Shown piece after piece: positions 35,501-45,585 of a DNA stretch of 64,000 bases. This DNA comes from Knufia peltigerae (taxonomy: Eukaryota > Ascomycota > Eurotiomycetes > Chaetothyriales > Trichomeriaceae): NCBI GenBank assembly GCA_030247855.1, contig JAPDRN010000014.1, positions 1-64,000 on the forward strand, written 5' to 3'. A program made the translations under genes and the position numbers. Every line of letters begins with the position of its first letter. Positions within the stretch are counted from its first letter, which is position 1. A model generated the notes under the pieces. The model was not told the DNA's origin. It did not search any database and saw only the letters and a list, made by a program, of their open reading frames with translations.

Positions 35501-36499
35501 AGTTTGTGGCCAAGAACAACGGCTTCACAGAGCAGCAGGTACGTTTTGATCAAAGCCATTTCTCTCTCGTCCGTTCCAAGTTCAGTAGGCTATTGTTAAC
35601 TCTCAAAACAGCTACGTGATATCCTGACCAAATCGTCACTGATGGTGGTCGCGGTGGGTTTCTTCGTGGCACTACCAATCTGCCTGCCCATCGACCCTCG
35701 GCAGCGCATGCAGTGTCCCAAGATGAACCCTTCGAGGGTCCACACCCCCGAGGGACAGGTCGGCTGGGGAGGTTCGTGCATGGCCATCTACAACGTCGAG
35801 TCGCCCGGAGGGTACATGAACATTGGCCTGTCGATTCCAGGCGCAGATATTCTGGGGTACAAAAAGGGCTACAATTCCCAAAAGCCGTGGCTCTTTGAGG
35901 ATTTTGACCAAATCACCTTTTACGAGGTATCCGAAGAGGAATACGAAGGCATGATGGCAACTTTCCGGAGCGGAAGGTACGAGTACGAGTATGAAGATAC
36001 TGTGTTCGACATGAAGGAACACAACAGGTTGCTCAGAGACACCAAGGCCGAGGTCGCGCAGATCCGGGCCAAGCAGCGTGAAGCTCAGGCCGAGATGGAC
36101 AAGATCGAAAAGGAATTGCTGGTCAAGTGGAACGAGGAGAAGGAGGCTGGTAAGATCAGCATCGACACGGTGCATGATTTGATGCATGGTAAGTTCCTTG
36201 ACTCGATATTTGCGTGTGTCGTTTTGAACGAGACGAACTGACGAATCCGATCTCTCACAGACCCTGATATCATCGCCGTCGAGGCTCCGTTGAACGCCAA
36301 TGTCTGGAAGGTCGAGGTCAAGGAAGGAGACGTCATCAAGGATGAACAGATCGTCTCAATCTTGGAGGCCATGAAGCTCGAGATTCCCGTCAAAGCAGAA
36401 CAGAGTATGGCAGGTGCCAAAGTGGAGAAGATGTTGGTGAAGCCGAACGACGTGGTCCAGGCTGGAAATCCTCTGATGCTCCTGCGACGAGCGAAATAG
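32550..36499 (+). CDS. lamA: LamA-type biotin carboxylase / AHS2 / AHS1 / biotinyl fusion (urea carboxylase-like lactamase component)
   Basis: Four exons, 32550-33014, 33091-35538, 35612-36188, 36261-36499, give 1242 residues. Order: biotin carboxylase (1-455; LLVANRGEIAVRI, LKATAGGGGMG, CSIQRRHQKVIEE, EMNTRLQVEHGITE); AHS2/KipA/PxpC-like (about 465-770; HSGPMDPVAFRIANALVGN, GGEGGAHPSN); AHS1/KipI/PxpB-like (about 835-1060; FLLIDYGHGSFDLNYR, HTPEGQVGWGGSCMAIY); a charged helix (about 1095-1150); and a biotinyl domain with EAMKLE, biotin Lys at about 1202. This is the urea carboxylase layout without the allophanate hydrolase half of urea amidolyase. Beside a LamB/PxpA gene it fits the A. nidulans lamA product. 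Inferred role: ATP- and biotin-dependent activation of a lactam for hydrolysis with LamB. It could instead be a true urea carboxylase, but no allophanate hydrolase is nearby. Confidence 0.92.
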
Positions 36500-36795
36500 A
36501 TCATGCGGGTTTCTGACAGAAGGACTGGAAAATCTGTTTGTCGTTTCGTAGTTTGTAAGTTTGTATCCAGTATTGCTGAGTCTTCTCGTATTTCTCTTTG
36601 GCGTGTACTGGAGATACAGAGTCCGTCACAATCATCAATCAAGGCCTTCCAGCCTCCTTCTCCTCGTTCCACTTGACCATTATCCTGTAGCCCGTAGATC
36701 AAATATTGATATATCCCATGGGTAGTGTCTTGCAACACCCTCACTTGTCCTCGTACCGAGGGCGACACAAAGAACTCACTCCAAACCAAATCAAA

Positions 36796-37998
36796 CTATA
36801 CAAGACATCTCGATAACCCAGGAGGATGAATGAGGAAATTGTCAATGAGCCATGCCATACTTGTGTTCGTCACCCCATCGGCCAACTTCAACCAATGTTG
36901 GTTCCTGACGGTCGTATCATTCACCCAAGCGTTGGACCCATTGTTGGCGGTGATGGTGTTGTACCCATACTCGTTCGCATACGCCAGCATGGGCCAAACT
37001 CCGAGTTTTGTGAAATTCTCTAAACCCAAAATGCCATACAAAACGGTGATGGGGTCCCACGTCTCACGCTCGACCGATCCGCGACCGACGTACCATTGAT
37101 ATGCCGACACAGGGAGTGACTCTGATGAGGGGGGTGGTACTTGTTCCGTCAAAGGTCTCTGACCTGAGAAAATGGTGCTTCCCAACTCTCCTCCGGAGAA
37201 AGTGATTGGGATCGTGTTTGGCCAATGCTCAATCACATATGCCGTGCTATTTGGGTCGGTCCCTCCGAAATTATACTCCCATCCGGAAGGGTATCGACCA
37301 CCCATGACGATCAACTCGCTCACTTTGGCCGCCAAAAGCTCTGTGCCGTTCAAAGGACTCGCGTCGTCGGCTTCTGACCGGAGTAGATTTGCGAGGTTGG
37401 TGAGAAAACCGATCGAGATGATGTGAAGACTATTGTTGCCGGCCGAAGCAAGGATGGAACGGTAAAGCTCGACCGGTGTGGGCGCCAGAGAGGCATTGGT
37501 GAGAGATCCAGGCCAGTTGTAGGCGACTTTGCTAGCGTATTCTCCCCTCCTACGAACGACAAGTTGAGTTAGCTCTGCCTTTTTGTGATACATCAAAGCC
37601 AGAGAAAAAAACCTTACACGTAGTCCCAGTCGTCGAAGAAGGACGCATTTGTTATGGGACGGATAGCGGCAACAGGGACGTGGTCGTTGCCAAAGTATGA
37701 GCAAATGGCCTTTTGGACATTGTGTTAGTGGTTTCAATATGCCAGTTCTTCATGTTAGCTGGACACTTACACTTGCTGCAGGAGCACCATACTGTGATGG
37801 TGTGTTGATCGCAATCCCTCTCAGGTCGGCCAGGCCGCAGTTGTGTAGGACATTGGCTATAGTGAGTGCACCGACATCATCGACATCACCAAACAGGTCG
37901 GTGTCTATAATGATAGGTTGGCCATGTCCCTTGACGGCTGATGACGCCGCCACGAGACAGCATGGGAGCAACAAGGCGGTTGGAATGGAGACTCTCAT
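36796..37998 (-). CDS. Secreted inosine-uridine-type nucleoside hydrolase
   Basis: Three exons, 37998-37771, 37709-37618, 37549-36796, give 357 residues. The N-terminus is a classic signal peptide: MRVSIP, a hydrophobic core to about 20, small residues before GHG. The Ca2+-binding Asp cluster of the family follows: IIIDTDLFGDVDDVGAL (about 29-44). Later segments are IISIGFLTNLANLL, LIVMGGRYPSG.WEYNFGGTDP (with the NF/N substrate loop) and ETWDPITVLYGIL near 290. Many secreted or bacterial members have His before that DP; Trp stands here. Several N-x-S/T sites support secretion. Reaction: hydrolysis of the N-glycosidic bond of nucleosides to base and ribose, probably outside the cell or in the vacuole. 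It is divergent from a 2-oxoglutarate oxygenase gene and convergent with lamA. Confidence 0.85.
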
Positions 37999-38816
37999 CG
38001 TTGGAGTATGACGAGGAAAACTATGGGGTGATATGGTATGGTCATACGATTCTACATCACTCTTATACGTCGTTCTTTCGTCTTGTCAGGAGCATACCTA
38101 AAAACAACTTACCGAATACCTAGGTTTGAACTCTGCAAGATAGCTTTGGTTCATTTACGATAAGGTCAACAGATCACGCTTAAGAGATTGTCGATATCTC
38201 AGGGTTACTATCGCTGTTGTTCAGACCCAATTCACTTCCAATCTCCCGGGATTAGGATATACAGAAAACCATGACTTTTAGTGAAATGAAAAAGTGAAGC
38301 TGCTTACAGTGGTCGGCAAGGCTGAGCCTCCTTGTACAACGAATGGTGCAACATGATTGGACGATAACCAGAATGGGAGACACCGACGTGTCGTATCATA
38401 AGAACTGCGTACATCCTCTGCTCACTATCTCAGGCTCTGACTACCAATCGTATCAAATGCCGGTTCATAATTCTTATCATTATACCCGTTCTGACAATTC
38501 CCGAAATTCTTTAAAAGCCTCGTACGATGCGTACATGTGTCAATCTAGGAGGTCTGGGCCCATCCGACTTGTTTTCCCAGGTATATTATCATCTCTCCAT
38601 TCTGTTCATGAACCAAATTGATATCGTTTTGGGTTTCAATACGTGACCAGAATCCATCGTCATCAAGACCCGGATACGGCATATTTTCCTGTATCAACAC
38701 CGACTTCAACGCGCGTGCATAGTACTTAACTTTCCAACACCGGCAAGCAAAGTCGCTCGCTCGCTTCTCCTCCTCTGTGAAATTTTGGTGTGTTTCTTTG
38801 CATCACGATCGCAGTC
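37999..38816. promoter_or_regulatory. Divergent promoter, nucleoside hydrolase / 2OG oxygenase, GATA-rich
   Basis: 818 bp between two start codons. HGATAR matches include AGATAG at 38138-38143, CGATAA at 38158-38163 and CGATAA at 38362-38367, with further reverse-strand TTATCA-type matches toward the oxygenase. This suggests joint nitrogen regulation of the two genes. Confidence 0.55.
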
Positions 38817-39839
38817 ATGGCGCCTACCAAGTACTTAGATCGACCTATCCCAGCCATCTCTCTGGCAAACTTCGAGTCCCGCATCGACGAGATCACACGG
38901 CAACTGTGCTCCGCGGCCGAAGAAGTCGGCTTCTTTTGCATCACCGACCACGGCATCCCATTGACCTCGATCGATGAAATCTTCGACTGGTCATCGCGGT
39001 TCTTCGCACTCCCCGACCCCGTCAAAGCCACGGTCCCGTTCACGAACAACGCCGGCTGGGAGAAGAACGCCCAGGTTCGACCGTCCACGGGGGCCGCCGA
39101 CCGCAAGGAGTCCTACCAGATGCAATTCGGCGCGCACATGGACGGACTGTGGCTGCCCGACGAGACCCTCCCGGACTTCAAACCGTCCGCGCTGAAATTC
39201 ATGCACCAAGTTCAGGGAGTGTCGGAAAAGCTCATGGTCTGTTTCGCGCGAGGGCTGGGCTTCGACGACGACTACTTCATCCGGGCGCACGACATCCGCC
39301 GTCCCGAATCCCAGACCGTGTGTCGCCTCATCCACTACTTCGAGGTTCCCCGCGACAACGGCCAGAACGGCGGTGAGGTGTGGCACCGCTCCGGGGCCCA
39401 CGCGGACTGGGCGTTCCTCACCCTCTTGTTCCAAAAGCAAGGGCAGTCGGGTCTCGAGATATGTCCCGGTCGCGAGGTCAGCACGTCCTTCGGCTACGGT
39501 GACACCTGGACCAAGGTCGAACCGTCGTCCACCGGGGCAATCATCTGCAACATTGGAGATTTGCTCATGAGCTGGTCCGACGATCGGTTCAAGTCGACTT
39601 TCCACCGCGTCAAGGCCCCCACCGAACCCGGAGACTATTACGGCGAGCGGTACAGTATCGCCTTTTTCAACCAGCCGTGCCACGATGCTTTGATCCAGGG
39701 CCCCAAGAAGCATTACCCTCTCGTGACAGGTGCTCAGTTCACCAAGAATGCAATGTCGCTGTATTATTCTCAGACGTTGAAGGACAAGACGAAAGCGACA
39801 CAGCTGGAAGAGTCTTCACCCGTCGTATTGGCAACGTAA
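38817..39839 (+). CDS. Fe(II)/2-oxoglutarate-dependent oxygenase, isopenicillin-N-synthase fold, thymine hydroxylase/HxnY-like
   Basis: Single exon, 340 residues; the ATG at 38817 is preferred over an upstream non-ATG extension. The DIOX_N part includes FCITDHGIP near 40-48. The iron facial triad is His195 and Asp197 in GAHADW with His263 in STFHRV; Arg278 in ERYSIAFF binds 2-oxoglutarate. Length and the absence of a plant-type extension match fungal thymine 7-hydroxylase and the related HxnY of the A. nidulans nicotinate cluster. These relatives oxidise a methyl or ring carbon with O2 and 2-oxoglutarate, giving succinate and CO2. Neighbouring nucleoside hydrolase and base-permease-like genes favour a base or nucleoside-derived substrate. 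That is contextual inference; the fold is shared with many unrelated oxygenases. Confidence 0.82.
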   Translation: MAPTKYLDRPIPAISLANFESRIDEITRQLCSAAEEVGFFCITDHGIPLTSIDEIFDWSSRFFALPDPVKATVPFTNNAGWEKNAQVRPSTGAADRKESYQMQFGAHMDGLWLPDETLPDFKPSALKFMHQVQGVSEKLMVCFARGLGFDDDYFIRAHDIRRPESQTVCRLIHYFEVPRDNGQNGGEVWHRSGAHADWAFLTLLFQKQGQSGLEICPGREVSTSFGYGDTWTKVEPSSTGAIICNIGDLLMSWSDDRFKSTFHRVKAPTEPGDYYGERYSIAFFNQPCHDALIQGPKKHYPLVTGAQFTKNAMSLYYSQTLKDKTKATQLEESSPVVLAT

Positions 39840-40213
39840 AGAGTTGGCGAGGGAGATACGTCTGTGGTAGGCAGTTGGTAGATTAAAAGCAGATATCTAT
39901 CTAACAGGCAGATTATGGGTCTCTTCATCTCGAGCTCTGTGCGATGATAAGAAAAATAAGATACAAGATACTATTCTCCATCTCTCTTTACGGTATTGCC
40001 TCGAGGCATGACTTTGGTTTTCCCTGATTCGTGCAGAGGATATTGTCACAAGTATAGATTAAGATAGATCACTACAGCAAACTCACAAGAATCAACCGAT
40101 GGGGAGAAGAAAAATCAAGAGATTCAAACGTCAAGACAAACATCCATAGCGTGATAGATGATTAATTCAAAAAAATATCAACATTACCAAACCCATGTTC
40201 AGTCAGAACTAGT
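39840..40213. other. Short convergent spacer
   Basis: 374 bp between the 3' ends of the oxygenase and the permease. AT-rich, no gene or clear signal. Confidence 0.5.
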
Positions 40214-42087
40214 CTAATCATTCCTACTGCCATGCTCCTCCATCCGAGGAAGAGAGGTAGGGGAACCTCTGGAATCCGTGCCGCCAAACATGATTTCGTC
40301 CATCTCGCTCTTGTCATGGGGGAAGACAAAGTTCAAAAAGACCCCGATCACGGCGGCGATGATGAAAGGGGTCTCGACGACGAGATTGAGACCTTGCTCG
40401 AACCCTCGCAGATTCACATTCGATCCGCTGTAATCCAGGATTTGGTTGAACCACTTTGGTTGGACGATGTCGATGAATCCGATACCGAGAGCGATGGTCA
40501 TGATGAATCGGTTTCGTCGGGTGAACTGAACCATTCCGAGGATACGGATACCAGCCACGACGATGGTGCTGTACAAAAAGACCTGCATCCCGCCGAGGAC
40601 CGAGGGTGGCATAGCCGAGAAGACGGCCCCGAATTTCGCAAAGAAACCCATGAGGACGAGAAACACCGAGGCAGCCCAGCCTGCGCGACGGGACTAGATT
40701 ACCGAGGCGTCAGTAAACGTGTGTCTAGGCCAACAGATACTCAACAAGAGAAGGGAGGGGGGTTCAAAAGACTTACAGCACATCCTGTCAAGACAATGAC
40801 ACCGTTGTTTCCGGCCTGTGAGACCATGGGACCAGCCGTACCCAAAGCACTGATCAAACTGCCCAAACCGTCGCAGAGGATTCCACCTTGGATTCGACTG
40901 TTGAACTCGGTACCCTCGACGTCGACGCTGGATATTTCTGCCGTGGCGAGGATGTCGGGCATGCAGCTGACGCCCTGACAGATGAACATGATGAGGAGGG
41001 GGAGAACGAGGGCCCCATCGACGGAAAGCTTGAACGTGTGTACCCAAAGAAAAGTGACGACGGGGGCGGAGTCGATGTTCTCCCTGGACCAGTAACCCGT
41101 CGCCCCCGAGATGGCACACCCCACGGCGAGACCGACCAAGACCGACATGGATTTCATGATGGGGGCACCAAATTGTTCGACAATGACAATACTGACAAAG
41201 ACGCTGAAGCCCAGTCCGATCAGTTTAGGGTGAGCCCAGGGGAGGGGTTTCGGTGCGGCGACGTTGGGACACAAGGCGTAAAACCCTTCGCCGCCATTAC
41301 AGTTGGACGAACCCCCCCAGTTCTGCATGCCGTTGCCGATCAGGAACACGCCGACGAGCAGCAACAACGTTCCCGTGACGACCTTGGGGAAGATCTTGTT
41401 GAGGAGTCTCGGCGGGACGAGGGACATCAAGATCTGGATCAAGACCGTACAGAGCATCGTGCCGAGGAAAGCCCCCCACGCGTCGGGGCACGGGAGTTGA
41501 GTGCCGTCGGCGGCGACCGGGCAAGTCCCGTTGTTGTATCGCATGCTGGTGTAGGAAAACGCAATGGGGATGATGTCGAAGGTCGGTCCCACCACGGACA
41601 AGAGACCCGTGCCGATGAAGAACGGGGTCCCCTTGAGGTGAACCCTCGTGACCTGGAAGGCCGTCGCGATGCCCGTGGTTATGAAGGCCGCAGATACGAG
41701 ATACGATATCTGGGCGGGTTCGAGGTGGAAAGCTCCCGAAGCGATGGCCAGTGGAGGTGACACGATGGACCCGATCATGATGAGAGCATGTTGCAGACCC
41801 AGAATGATGGTCAACAGGATAGGGACCCGGTCGTGAAGACCGTAAAAAGGGATCGCCTTGTCCTTGTACTTCCTGTTGAAGGGGGGGATGTTGGGGGTGA
41901 CGAGGTACCAATAGTCGTAGTCTCCCAACCAGGCGTCTCGGGAGGTGAGGTAAGAAGATACCTCGGTGACCTTTTCGCGAAAACCGACCTTGTTAGTAAT
42001 GCCTGGGCTCGTCGCTGCTTCGTACGTCGAAGTGGTTGAACTGTCGACTGCCATTTTGTTCTCTTCGGCACCGATTTTGTTGTCCAT
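40214..42087 (-). CDS. NAT/NCS2 family nucleobase permease with altered substrate-site motif
   Basis: Two exons, 42087-40777 and 40693-40214 (intron 83 bp), give 596 residues with about 12-14 hydrophobic segments. Family marks: GLQHALIMIGS in TM1 (QH at 99-100), NIPPF and TAFQVTRVHLKGTPFFIGTG. The C-terminal half aligns with fungal UapA/UapC: SRIQGGILCDG and then the NAT signature. That signature reads GNNGVIVLTG (426-435), where UapA has QNNGVIALTR. The TM8 motif EAIGD of UapA is replaced by SCMPD (374-378). The Gln and Glu lost are those that contact the purine in UapA (numbering from memory). It should be a plasma-membrane H+ symporter, but probably not for xanthine/uric acid. The exon junction restores CASRRAGWAAS. 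Confidence 0.9.
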
Positions 42088-42979
42088 GGCCTTGCGTCAG
42101 GACAGGGAGGCTAGTATAAACTGAGGGAGTATGTACGGGGTACCAGGTACAAAGTCTCTCGCAAGTGAAGTGTATAGTCTGGGACGAAGCGGTGCGTGGC
42201 TTTTTCTTCATATATTTCCTTCAAACTCCCGACATTGCTGGGTTTTCGATGTATTCGATCTATGAATTCCAGAACGATGGAAAAAAGAGGACATTATGTA
42301 TCAAGGTGCACCTTTGTCAAGGACTGAATTGATACGGACTCTTGCCACTAGAGTTATCAAAGGTCGGTCCCGGTACGACAGATTGAGAACCCCCATTAAT
42401 TGAGTCAATCGTATTTGTCCATCAATAATGCATCCCTGATTGGTTCTGTTGAGGGGGGGCTTTCATAGTTGCTCAGCCTTATCTTGCAATCAATTTGATA
42501 TCGTACCGGAAAGTTGGATGGTGATTGGCCGCTGAACCCGATGACCGATTGATAAAGTCCCCTCGACAGTATCTCTCTGCCCCGTTGCCCCATAGGCAAG
42601 ATCCACTTCCGAATTCGAGATCCCGTCTGTCGGAACAGGACAGGGAACCACGAGGAATAGAAACACCCAGTCGGGACAAACTCCATTCGACAGCCGTTGG
42701 AAATAGATTTCTTTTTTTTTGAACTTCCTTACGATAGACATCTTGAACCAGGCATTTGTCCAACTTATCGTCACAACGTGAAGTACGAAATGTAATATGA
42801 TACCAAGTCCAATCTACCGGAACATCTTGATAATGCACTTGTACAATGAGTCGTACTGTCGCTTCCTTGATGCAGACCCAATAAGTTTACCAACACAGGC
42901 GCCATCAAACCTGGGAACCTTTGGTGTGTGTATGCCGATAAGTCACAGACTCGACATTACCGGTGCTCGCGGCTTTAGC
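42088..42979. promoter_or_regulatory. Permease upstream region
   Basis: 892 bp between the permease start and the kinase-like stop, both minus strand. HGATAR-type sites are seen as TTATCA near 42355, TTATCT near 42480 and TGATAA near 42550. A T run near 42711-42720. No gene supported. Confidence 0.5.
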
Positions 42980-44140
42980 TCATGAGGCATCTTCCAACGG
43001 CCCCACATCCAAAAGGTATTCCTTGAGCACCTTGAGTCCCTCCAGATCGCCCTTCATGGTCTCCATGTCCTCTGGCTCAATCCAACCACAGGTGTATCCG
43101 CCACCAAAGTCGGCGATCCAGACATTTTCATCCTCGTCGATGATCATGTTGTTTGGGGAGACGTCGCCCCAGATGAAACCTTCACTGTGTAGGATATGTA
43201 CCATGGCCTCGACTTCGCGGTACCATCGCTCGCACAGACTAGGGGAAGGTGATGGCCCTCGTCGCCCTTCGACTTGATCCGCTATGGTCCCACGATTTGG
43301 ATAGACGGCGGAGAGAATAAGGCCATTGATCATATCCTCACGCCTTTCACCAATCACAGTCGCTTCCAGCTGCGGAAAGCGTAGTGGCTTGTCTAGGTTC
43401 TTGAACTTCCGTCGCAGTCGAAATAGCATGTCGATTTCTCGCTTGTATGGAGCATCATCAATGCCCCCTATCACTGGCTTGAACCAGCATATTCGGTTGT
43501 TGAACATGACCAGATTCGTATTTGGCAAAAGAGAAACGTTTCGTGCCATGGCTATGTCCCTTGATTTTACCCTGGGGTAGTCACGCCAGTGACGAGCTTT
43601 CCATACATCAGCGTCGTATGGTTTCACGTATTCCATTTTCTCTGGAGACTGATTGACTGGGACCAGAGTTCCCTCCACCACACGCAGACTGAATGTGAAA
43701 AGTGGAGGATGAAGGACGTCATGTAAGGTGTTGAGACATGGTGTCGAGGACTTCGACGCGAAGGTTTCCAAAGTCCCGTGTGAGAGGAACGGTGCCATGG
43801 TGAAAGCGACCACGGGGCTTTCTTCGTAACCACATTCGCTCATGGCCGAAGAGTCGGGGCTACTGAGCTGATCTTGTGGATCCGATAGGTCGGTTGCATC
43901 ATCGACATCCATACCTTGCCCAGGTTCATCATCGTCGTCACCGAATATGTGATGAAGGGCATCGAGGTATTCTTGTTCCAAGGCTCGTGGATTTGTTTTG
44001 TTGGCTGGATTGTAAAGGTCTTGTGGCCCATACTCTATGTCAAATGCCCTTCCATTGCAGTGGACTCTGAGGCAGATGCCATTGTCCTCGATTTTGATGG
44101 TGTATTCGACCGTGTAACCCTTGTCATTTATTTCTTTCAT
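42980..44140 (-). CDS. Fungal protein kinase-like protein
   Basis: Single exon, 386 residues. Residues 1-200 resemble nothing I recognise and contain an acidic stretch (DDDDEPGQGMDVDD). The kinase-like part starts at about 205: CWFKPV (candidate beta-3 Lys), YKREIDML (candidate alpha-C Glu), a hinge region, IWGDVSPNNMIIDED (catalytic loop with Asp and Asn) and WIADFGGGY (DFG). No clear glycine-rich loop is seen, and the C-lobe is very short after DFG. This fits the small, fungus-expanded kinase-like families with compact C-lobes. Activity is plausible because Lys, Glu, Asp, Asn and DFG are all present; substrate unknown. Confidence 0.7.
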   Translation of the reverse strand: MKEINDKGYTVEYTIKIEDNGICLRVHCNGRAFDIEYGPQDLYNPANKTNPRALEQEYLDALHHIFGDDDDEPGQGMDVDDATDLSDPQDQLSSPDSSAMSECGYEESPVVAFTMAPFLSHGTLETFASKSSTPCLNTLHDVLHPPLFTFSLRVVEGTLVPVNQSPEKMEYVKPYDADVWKARHWRDYPRVKSRDIAMARNVSLLPNTNLVMFNNRICWFKPVIGGIDDAPYKREIDMLFRLRRKFKNLDKPLRFPQLEATVIGERREDMINGLILSAVYPNRGTIADQVEGRRGPSPSPSLCERWYREVEAMVHILHSEGFIWGDVSPNNMIIDEDENVWIADFGGGYTCGWIEPEDMETMKGDLEGLKVLKEYLLDVGPLEDAS

Positions 44141-45108
44141 TGTGAAAGGTCGAATTCGTGTATGAAATCTCGGAAGAGCCGAAGCAAAACCTTGTTATGT
44201 TAGACTCAGGTAGGGTTAAATCTCGAAGAGAGGATTCATGCGACGATATCAACAAAGGGTGCTTATGCTGAAGATGAAATGTTTGCTACTTTGAGGAAAC
44301 TGCGAAGAAAACCCCTGGCATCATCATCATCATCACGTGGTTTTATCACATGACCATTCACTCCTATTATTCCAACACTCTAGGGGTAAGAATGCAGTAC
44401 CTCGTATAGAATCAGGCTGAAATTCATATCTTCCACGGATGCCTGGAGGCAATGACTCCACTGTTGTCTCCAAGCGGGCCTCTTTACCAGCTGTGGTTTG
44501 CAATAGATCCTTCTGACACTCCTAGCGCCATGGGCAGTCCACATGTCTCCGTGGGAGATTCAACCAGGAAATGAACTGTTACACAACTGCACTTCCAGGC
44601 GTTGATCTAAGAGCACAGGAGGATCTCATGCTCAAAATCCAGGTCAGCGTCAGGGATATCTCTTGTATCGTTCAGTTCAAAGAAGAGACCATGCTACTCC
44701 ATCAACCGAGACAGCCAAGATCCTTTTGATGGCTCTGGATCACCAGTTCGCCACGTTACATTGACTTCGTACTTCCCAGGATCTGCATCTGCAAAAGTTT
44801 GGTTCATTCAATCATTGAAGCCGCCGCTGCACTTCTGTATCACTGTATCCCTGCAGGAGCTGTTCCTCTGATCAGATGACCTGTCGCCTGTCCTCTGCAT
44901 CATCACGGTGGCAGACCAAGGAACTCGGTGTTGGTGTACGTGTGATGACCGGTGACAGGTTTCAACATGTCCTCGAAGGCTTTTCAGCAGCCTCGAACGC
45001 GCTCCTTCTCTTCCCTCCTAGATCATACGAAGCTCAAAAAGCTTGAAGACAATAGCTCCTGTCGTGTATTCATACCAGGTCACCCTCAGAAATCCCCTAC
45101 TCTCTCCA
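44141..45108. promoter_or_regulatory. Divergent region, kinase-like / Cys-rich gene
   Basis: 968 bp between divergent starts. A CAT-triplet run followed by CACGTG is at about 44320-44340. No other gene seen; an upstream exon of the Cys-rich gene cannot be ruled out. Confidence 0.4.
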
Positions 45109-45585
45109 ATGTCATGCACTTGCAAGCAGTGGAAAATACAGTACTCCAGATGCGGCCATAGGTTGCCAGATCCGCATAAGAAAACGAGGTACTGCCCAGC
45201 TGCGCGGAGAAGACAGCTAGCGACCGGTGCTCGCCGACCATCCATCTGTTCTGGTGGACCAACACAGCGTAGCACTACTGCTAAGGCTGGTTGGTGTACC
45301 CGCCCCAGATGTGAGGAGAGGGAAGAACAGGAAAGAGCCCAAGAGTTGGTACGTGAAAGGGGATACTGCTGGGAATGTTGCAAGTGTCGAGAGAGAGGTG
45401 GTCGCAATCTTTTCTGTGTGCGCTGCCAACATGATATCTGCCGCGACTGTCGAGCTGCAACTGCAACACCCAGTACACCATCGATTCGAGATTCGCGAGC
45501 GATTTCGCATGATTCGAAGCATTCCGGATCGAGGCATTCTGGGTCGAGACATTCAGGGTCGAGGCACTCTGGGTCGGGACATTAG
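45109..45585 (+). CDS. Small Cys-rich zinc-ribbon-like fungal protein
   Basis: Reading frame of 158 residues from the ATG at 45109; an in-frame extension upstream has no ATG. The N-terminus, CTCKQWKIQYSRCGH, is a Cys/His pattern common in fungal small hypothetical proteins. A second cluster near the middle is CWECCKCRERGGRN, then FCVRCQHDICRDC, matching the loose fungal pattern WxCxxC..CxxCxHxxCxxC that should bind zinc. The C-terminus is a tandem array of five-residue HSGSR units produced by a 15-bp repeat. Basic overall. No known function. An unseen upstream exon is possible, and the gene could be non-functional, but the spacing of the Cys residues argues for coding. Confidence 0.55.
   Translation: MSCTCKQWKIQYSRCGHRLPDPHKKTRYCPAARRRQLATGARRPSICSGGPTQRSTTAKAGWCTRPRCEEREEQERAQELVRERGYCWECCKCRERGGRNLFCVRCQHDICRDCRAATATPSTPSIRDSRAISHDSKHSGSRHSGSRHSGSRHSGSGH
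45517..45582 (+). repeat. 15-bp tandem repeat encoding HSGSR units
   Basis: Four full copies and a partial fifth of a 15-bp unit like AGGCATTCTGGGTCG, starting at 45517, 45532, 45547, 45562 and 45577. Unit length is a multiple of three, so the array extends the Cys-rich protein without changing frame, ending in the stop after the last copy. Confidence 0.9.
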
